Assembly: GCA_021160705.1 (NCBI GenBank)
Contig: JAGHBZ010000009.1
Coordinates: 1-9,992, forward strand
Reading direction: 5' to 3'
Source: Candidatus Sumerlaeota bacterium
GTDB taxonomy: Bacteria > Sumerlaeota > Sumerlaeia > MWCT01 > JAGHBZ01
DNA: 9,992 bases
Under the pieces are notes generated by a model. That model saw only the letters and a program-made list of their open reading frames with translations, searched no databases and was not told the origin of the DNA. Positions within the stretch are counted from its first letter, which is position 1. Each line of letters opens with the position of its first letter. This document shows positions 6,340 through 9,992 of the stretch, in pieces. The position numbers and the translations under genes were made by a program.

Positions 6340-7215
6340 ATGAGTATACTTGCAGATGAGAATACACGCCTGATAATTCAGGGTATCACCGGGACTGAGG
6401 GTCAATTCCACGGACAAAAGATGATTGAATATGGCACAAAGGTGGTGGCTGGCGTAACCCCGGGAAAAGGCGGTCAGCTCACCCTGGGCAATGTGCCGGT
6501 GTTCAACACCGTCCGGGAAGCCGTAGAGGCAACTGATGCTAATGCCTCGGTCATTTACGTGCCAGCAAGATTTGCCGCTGACGCTGCCCTGGAGGCAATT
6601 GATGCCGGGCTAAAACTCGTGGTCATCATTACTGAAGGCATCCCCACACTCGAGATGATGAACGTATACTGGAGCGCTAAACACAGCGGCACTGTGGTCA
6701 TAGGACCGAACTGTCCGGGTATTATCTCACCCGGAAAAACTAAAATAGGCATTATGCCCGGACATATCCATAAACCCGGAAAGATTGGCGTTATATCCCG
6801 GAGCGGTACACTCACCTATGAGATTGTGAAGGAGCTGACCGACGGTGGTCTGGGGCAATCCACCTGTATTGGAATTGGTGGTGACCCGATTGTTGGAACC
6901 ACATTTTTAGACGCACTGCCATTATTTGAATCAGACCCGGAGACCGAGGCTGTGGTGATGATTGGCGAGATTGGTGGCACAGAAGAAGAACGTGCTGGCG
7001 AATATATTCATAATAATATGAGCAAGCCAGTGGTAGCGTTCATTGCGGGGCTCACTGCGCCGCCCGGCAAACGGATGGGGCATGCCGGGGCAATTATAGA
7101 TGGAGGCACTGGCACCGCACAGGAAAAAATCCGTGTCCTGGGCGAGTATGGTATCCCTGTCGCTGAACGCCCAGACCAGATTTGTACACTTCTCAAATCA
7201 GCTCTGGAAAAATGA
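6340..7215 (+). CDS. sucD: Succinyl-CoA ligase (ADP/GDP-forming), alpha subunit
   Basis: The alpha subunit binds CoA and carries the histidine that is transiently phosphorylated. It has 291 residues, the usual length. Visible motifs: the Rossmann CoA-binding stretch GITGTEGQFHG (15-25) and GVTPGKGGQ (38-46), GPNCPGIISPG (122-132), SRSGTLTYE (153-161), GIGGDPIVGTTFLD (178-191), the glutamate of GEIGGTEEE (209-217), and the catalytic loop GKRMGHAGAI (243-252) with His248 as the phosphorylated residue. GGAGGAG six bases before ATG 6340 is an excellent ribosome binding site. It follows sucC by 104 bp and precedes korD by 104 bp. The second spacer holds no clear signal apart from a possible 11-codon minicistron (7233-7268). 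Confidence 0.97.
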   Translation: MSILADENTRLIIQGITGTEGQFHGQKMIEYGTKVVAGVTPGKGGQLTLGNVPVFNTVREAVEATDANASVIYVPARFAADAALEAIDAGLKLVVIITEGIPTLEMMNVYWSAKHSGTVVIGPNCPGIISPGKTKIGIMPGHIHKPGKIGVISRSGTLTYEIVKELTDGGLGQSTCIGIGGDPIVGTTFLDALPLFESDPETEAVVMIGEIGGTEEERAGEYIHNNMSKPVVAFIAGLTAPPGKRMGHAGAIIDGGTGTAQEKIRVLGEYGIPVAERPDQICTLLKSALEK

Positions 7216-7319
7216 AACTCCGGTGAGGTACTATGAGTATGTCTTTGAAAAAGAGGGAGGGTTTTTAAAGCTTTTATCGCAGAAAAAATTATAAGTATTT
7301 TCAAGCAAGGGAGCGGACA

Positions 7320-7562
7320 ATGGCTCAGAAGAAAAAAGTAGAGAAAGAAAAATATCTGTGGGTGAATCGGCGCTGGTGTAAACGATGCGGGATATGTGCT
7401 ACCGTTTGCCCCAAGAACGTGATTGACTACGACAGTGAAGGCTACCCTGTGTTTGCCCGGATGGATGACTGCATATATTGTCTTAACTGTGTCCTTTATT
7501 GCCCCGACTACGCTATCTTTGAAAACAAAGAAGACCAGGAATACGTGAAAGAAATTCTTTGA
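7320..7562 (+). CDS. korD: 2-oxoacid:ferredoxin oxidoreductase, delta (ferredoxin-like) subunit
   Basis: An 80-residue protein with two CxxCxxCxxxCP motifs: Cys20/23/26/30 and Cys51/54/57/61. It should carry two [4Fe-4S] clusters that pass electrons from the catalytic subunits to ferredoxin. The lysine-rich N-terminus (residues 4-11) has no signal peptide, so the protein is cytoplasmic. GGGAG lies six bases before the ATG. The position directly upstream of korA and korB makes it the delta subunit of this oxidoreductase instead of a free ferredoxin, though a bacterial 8Fe ferredoxin would look similar. The gene order delta-alpha-beta is typical of four-subunit 2-oxoglutarate ferredoxin oxidoreductases. 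Confidence 0.88.
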   Translation: MAQKKKVEKEKYLWVNRRWCKRCGICATVCPKNVIDYDSEGYPVFARMDDCIYCLNCVLYCPDYAIFENKEDQEYVKEIL

Positions 7563-7607
7563 AAATATAAAGGCAAAAAGCATTAGACATCTTTACCGCA
7601 TAGTATT

Positions 7608-7636
7608 TAGATACCTGAGAGTGCGTAGGTTATAAT
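7608..7636 (+). promoter_or_regulatory. Possible internal promoter before korA
   Basis: A perfect TATAAT at 7631-7636 has TAGATA (7608-7613, four of six matches to TTGACA) 17 bases upstream. Transcription would start near 7643 and give a leader of about 35 bases with GAGGAG five bases before the korA ATG. It could let korAB be expressed apart from sucCD-korD. The -35 is weak, so this is tentative. Confidence 0.4.
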
Positions 7637-7638
7637 AT

Positions 7639-7660
7639 ACTCTAACAGAGTAAACACTCT
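7639..7660 (+). other. Alternating short hairpins in the korA leader
   Basis: ACTCT (7639-7643), AGAGT (7647-7651) and ACTCT (7656-7660) lie in a row, so the middle AGAGT can pair with either neighbour (loops of three and four bases). The stems are only five pairs, close to chance. The arrangement sits just upstream of the korA Shine-Dalgarno. Confidence 0.25.
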
Positions 7661-7678
7661 TAACATAGAGGAGAGAAG

Positions 7679-8833
7679 ATGGAGGAAGATAAAGAATGGA
7701 GGCTACTGCAGGGGAATGAGGCGTGTGCGGAGGGTGCGTTGCTGGGTGGGTGTAATTTTTTTGCTGGCTACCCCATAACCCCCTCCTCAGAGATTGCTGA
7801 ATATCTCTCACGAGAGCTACCACGACGCGGTGGTGTATTTATACAAATGGAAGACGAGATAGCCTCAATGGGAGCAGTTATTGGTGCCTCACTTGCAGGC
7901 GCTAAAGCAATGACAGCCACCAGTGGTCCCGGGTTCTCGTTAAAACAGGAGAATCTGGGGTTCGCATCGTTCTGCGAGGTTCCGTGTGTCGTAGTGAATG
8001 TAATGCGTGGTGGACCCAGCACTGGACAACCCACACTTACCTCCCAGGCGGATGTCCTGCAGGCTCGCTGGGGCCCACACGGCGACCATCCAATTATTGC
8101 CCTTGCGCCGTCAAGCGTGGAGGAGACACTGTTCCTTACCATTGAGTCATTTAACCTTGCAGAAAAATACCGCGAACCGGTGATACTGCTACTTGATGAG
8201 GTCATTGCACATATGCGTGAGAAAACTTACATCCCTAAACCCGAGGAGATACATCTTGTAGAACGAAAAAAGCCTACCTGTCCGCCGGATGACTACCTCC
8301 CGTTTGAAATGACAGAGGACTATATCCCCCCGTTGGCTGCATATGGTGAAGGCTATCGGTTTCACGTTACCGGTCTTACCCACGACCAGCGTGGGTTTCC
8401 GACCAATCGACCTGATGAAGCAGAGCAACTCCTGACCCGGCTTAAGATGAAGATGGAATTTCACAAGAAAGATATGTGGAAATATGAAGGGCTTTTTCTT
8501 GAGCCTGTCCCTGATATATTGGTAGTTACTTATGGAAGTACTGCCAGAGTCGCAAAACGCGCTGTTCGGATTGCCAGAGATGAGGGTATCTCCGTCGGGT
8601 TGCTACGGGTGATTACAGTCTGGCCTTTTCCGGATGAGGTGGTCAAACAACTCGCAAGCGAAGTGAAAGGAATTATTGTCCCAGAGCAAAACCAGGGACA
8701 AATAATTTGTGAAGTTGAACGGTATGTGCGAAGAGATATACCAGTGGTCGGTGTACATCGGTTTGATGGTTCTATGATGGAGCCATCACAAATTTATAAT
8801 ACAATAAAAGAGATGAAACAAAAATGGCAGTAG
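7679..8833 (+). CDS. korA: 2-oxoacid (probably 2-oxoglutarate):ferredoxin oxidoreductase, alpha subunit
   Basis: Catalytic alpha subunit with the pyrimidine-binding and transketolase C-terminal-like domains of thiamine diphosphate oxidoreductases. It has 384 residues, normal for KorA. Landmarks: GNEACAEGALLGGCNFFAGY (12-31), GYPITPSSE (30-38), MEDEIASMGA (57-66, with the conserved glutamates near the thiamine ring), TSGPGFSLKQEN (81-92), RGGPSTGQPT (110-119, a CoA/substrate loop of this family) and GDHP (135-138). The C-terminal half, from about 280, shows the VVTYGSTARVAKRAV and IIVPEQNQGQI stretches expected of domain II. It acts with KorB to decarboxylate the 2-oxoacid and transfer the acyl group to CoA. 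Substrate 2-oxoglutarate is inferred from adjacency to sucCD; branched-chain 2-oxoacid relatives share these motifs. It overlaps korB by 10 bp. Confidence 0.93.
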   Translation: MEEDKEWRLLQGNEACAEGALLGGCNFFAGYPITPSSEIAEYLSRELPRRGGVFIQMEDEIASMGAVIGASLAGAKAMTATSGPGFSLKQENLGFASFCEVPCVVVNVMRGGPSTGQPTLTSQADVLQARWGPHGDHPIIALAPSSVEETLFLTIESFNLAEKYREPVILLLDEVIAHMREKTYIPKPEEIHLVERKKPTCPPDDYLPFEMTEDYIPPLAAYGEGYRFHVTGLTHDQRGFPTNRPDEAEQLLTRLKMKMEFHKKDMWKYEGLFLEPVPDILVVTYGSTARVAKRAVRIARDEGISVGLLRVITVWPFPDEVVKQLASEVKGIIVPEQNQGQIICEVERYVRRDIPVVGVHRFDGSMMEPSQIYNTIKEMKQKWQ

Positions 8834-9654
8834 TCCACAAATATCTACGACTAAAAAAGAAATTCCCCCACGTGTGGTGTGCGGGATGTACTAATGGTAT
8901 TATACTCCACGCCACGATAAGGGCAATTGATAAGCTCAAAATTCCTAAGGACGATGTCCTGATGGTCAGTGGAATTGGATGCTCGTCCCGTGCACCAGTA
9001 TATTTTGACTTTAACACCCTCCACACCACCCACGGCAGAGCCATCCCTTTTGCAACAGGAGCAAAATTAGTAAAACCACATCTCAAAGTTATTGTGATTA
9101 CTGGCGATGGCGACGCACTGGCAATCGGAGGAAATCATTTTATTCATGCCTGTGTGCGGAATATTGACCTGACAGTAATCGTATTCAACAATTTTAACTA
9201 CGGAATGACCGGGGGACAACGTTCACCGACCACCCCGCCGGGCAAACGTACTACTACTTCGCCATTTGGTTCAATTGACCCACCTGTAAATGTGTGCAGT
9301 CTGGCAATGGGGGCAGGGGCGACGTTTGTTGCGCGCACTACTGCGTATCATTTCCGTCCAATGGAATCCATTATAGCACGGGCTATTCAACATAAAGGGT
9401 TCTCGGTAGTTGAAGTGCGGTGTAACTGCCCGATTATTTACGGGCGATTGAACCGATTAGGCGACGGAGCCAAGATGCTTCTTGACTTAAAAGAACAGTC
9501 TATGACTGTTGAGGCGTGGAAAAAACTCCCACCTGAGAAACAGAAAAAAGCTGAACAGGAAAAAATTATCATCGGCGTCCTTAAAGAAGATACCAAAACC
9601 CCTGAATATACCGAACAATACAGAGCCCTGTGCGAACAACTCCAGGCGTTATGA
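8824..9654 (+). CDS. korB: 2-oxoacid (probably 2-oxoglutarate):ferredoxin oxidoreductase, beta subunit
   Basis: Thiamine-diphosphate and [4Fe-4S] binding beta subunit. It has 276 residues, within the family range and apparently complete. Landmarks: FPHVWCAGCTNGI (14-26) with Cys19 and Cys22 as cluster ligands (the usual form is closer to WCPGCGNG), GIGCSSRAP (50-58) with Cys53, HGRAIPFATG (70-79), and the diphosphate-Mg motif beginning GDGDALAIGGN (94-104) and ending in NN (122-123). FNYGMTGGQRSPTTPPG (124-140) and the Cys200/Cys202 region CNCPI complete the pattern. The C-terminal helix rich in Lys and Glu (about 225-276) matches the end of other KorB proteins. The ATG lies inside the last codons of korA with only a weak purine stretch upstream, implying coupled translation. 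The TGA stop overlaps the ATG of the next gene. Confidence 0.93.
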   Translation: MAVVHKYLRLKKKFPHVWCAGCTNGIILHATIRAIDKLKIPKDDVLMVSGIGCSSRAPVYFDFNTLHTTHGRAIPFATGAKLVKPHLKVIVITGDGDALAIGGNHFIHACVRNIDLTVIVFNNFNYGMTGGQRSPTTPPGKRTTTSPFGSIDPPVNVCSLAMGAGATFVARTTAYHFRPMESIIARAIQHKGFSVVEVRCNCPIIYGRLNRLGDGAKMLLDLKEQSMTVEAWKKLPPEKQKKAEQEKIIIGVLKEDTKTPEYTEQYRALCEQLQAL

Positions 9655-9992
9655 CATTTATCACAGAGCTAAGAGACGTAGCTCGCTCAGAAGAAGTGAC
9701 TAAAATTATGAAAAGAAAAAAATACCGGCAAAGAAAATATAAGTCATTATTGGTAAGAGAAAAGGCATTAGTGGATTATAAAGTTCATCAAAGTATAGTG
9801 AATAACAGTCTAAAAGGTATCAAAAAAGATTATGGAATGTTTTTTACTCCAGAGTGGATTGTTGATTTTATGGTCAACCTGATTGATGTGAATAAATACA
9901 CAAGGAAAAAAGATATTAATTTCTTAGAACCTGCGTGTGGGCTGGCACAATTTCTAATCGGAATAAAAAGGAATCGCCCTAACCTTTTTAAG
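9651..9992 (+). CDS. Adenine-type DNA methyltransferase, N-terminal 114 residues (runs off right edge)
   Basis: The frame is open to the window end. After a basic, helical N-terminus (residues 15-40, rich in Lys and Arg), KKDYGMFFTPEWIVDFMV (58-75) matches the region preceding motif I in N6-adenine methyltransferases of the TaqI/Eco57I/type I HsdM kind (G-x-x-x-TP-x-x-IV-x-x-M). FLEPACGLAQFL (91-102) matches the SAM-binding motif I, with Ala where the last Gly is usual. Catalytic motif IV (NPPY) would lie beyond the window. The ATG overlaps the korB stop as ATGA, and the Shine-Dalgarno is weak; an in-frame ATG at 9708 is an alternative start. G+C is about 33% by hand count against about 45% in part of korB, which suggests recent acquisition. 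It could be an orphan methylase, a type IIG restriction enzyme, or part of a defence system. Confidence 0.75.
   Translation, partial: MTFITELRDVARSEEVTKIMKRKKYRQRKYKSLLVREKALVDYKVHQSIVNNSLKGIKKDYGMFFTPEWIVDFMVNLIDVNKYTRKKDINFLEPACGLAQFLIGIKRNRPNLFK

Noticed and set aside
7233..7268. An 11-codon minicistron between sucD and korD with a weak upstream GGTGAGG
   Set aside because: It is too short to distinguish from chance; no pairing structure or codon pattern suggesting a leader peptide was found.
7008..7583. A 191-codon minus-strand open frame
   Set aside because: It is antisense to the end of sucD and to korD, whose catalytic His loop and eight cluster cysteines are unmistakable; the minus product is Phe/Ser/Pro-rich shadow sequence.
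7768..8205. A 145-codon minus-strand open frame
   Set aside because: It is the antisense shadow of korA and shows no motif.
1..9992. CRISPR array, tRNA or rRNA genes
   Set aside because: I looked by eye for regularly spaced repeats and for tRNA T-loop patterns and saw none. This was not a computed search.

Overview
This is a bacterial window: strong Shine-Dalgarno sites, a bacterial-type IleRS, FtsY and SucCD. The gene content points to an anaerobe or microaerophile that oxidises or makes 2-oxoglutarate through ferredoxin instead of an NAD-linked dehydrogenase. Coding G+C is mid-range (about 45% by hand count over part of korB). The phylum cannot be fixed from the sequence. An uncultured candidate-phylum lineage is plausible, but that is a guess.

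Layout. Positions 1-2961 are a minus-strand operon, read right to left: yggU (DUF167), a purine nucleoside phosphorylase (GTG start), then ileS. IleS runs off the left edge just before its expected KMSKS loop. A good sigma70-like promoter lies at 3132-3159. Positions 2962-3753 are AT-rich and gene-poor. They end in a short non-autonomous mobile element (3613-3745) with 16-bp terminal inverted repeats and a 5-bp target duplication. It sits inside the loop of a palindrome that overlaps the stop codon of ftsY (3754-4743, minus, probable GTG start). A 361-bp divergent spacer separates ftsY from the plus-strand genes.

Positions 5105-9654 hold a plus-strand metabolic cluster: sucC, sucD, korD, korA, korB. 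KorDAB are three of the four subunits expected of a 2-oxoglutarate:ferredoxin oxidoreductase (2-oxoglutarate + CoA + oxidised ferredoxin <-> succinyl-CoA + CO2 + reduced ferredoxin). SucCD interconverts succinyl-CoA and succinate with nucleotide phosphorylation. Together they form a two-step module that could run oxidatively (ATP or GTP plus reduced ferredoxin) or reductively (reverse TCA).

The most notable feature is the right end. The gamma subunit gene korC, expected after korB, is not there. Instead an AT-rich (about 33% G+C) adenine-type DNA methyltransferase gene starts in a 4-bp ATGA overlap with the korB stop and runs off the window. This looks like an accessory restriction-modification or phage-defence gene acquired at the end of a core metabolic operon. 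Other points of interest are the short mobile element in the ftsY palindrome and two active-site substitutions in the nucleoside phosphorylase that suggest altered purine specificity. No CRISPR array, rRNA or tRNA was seen by eye.
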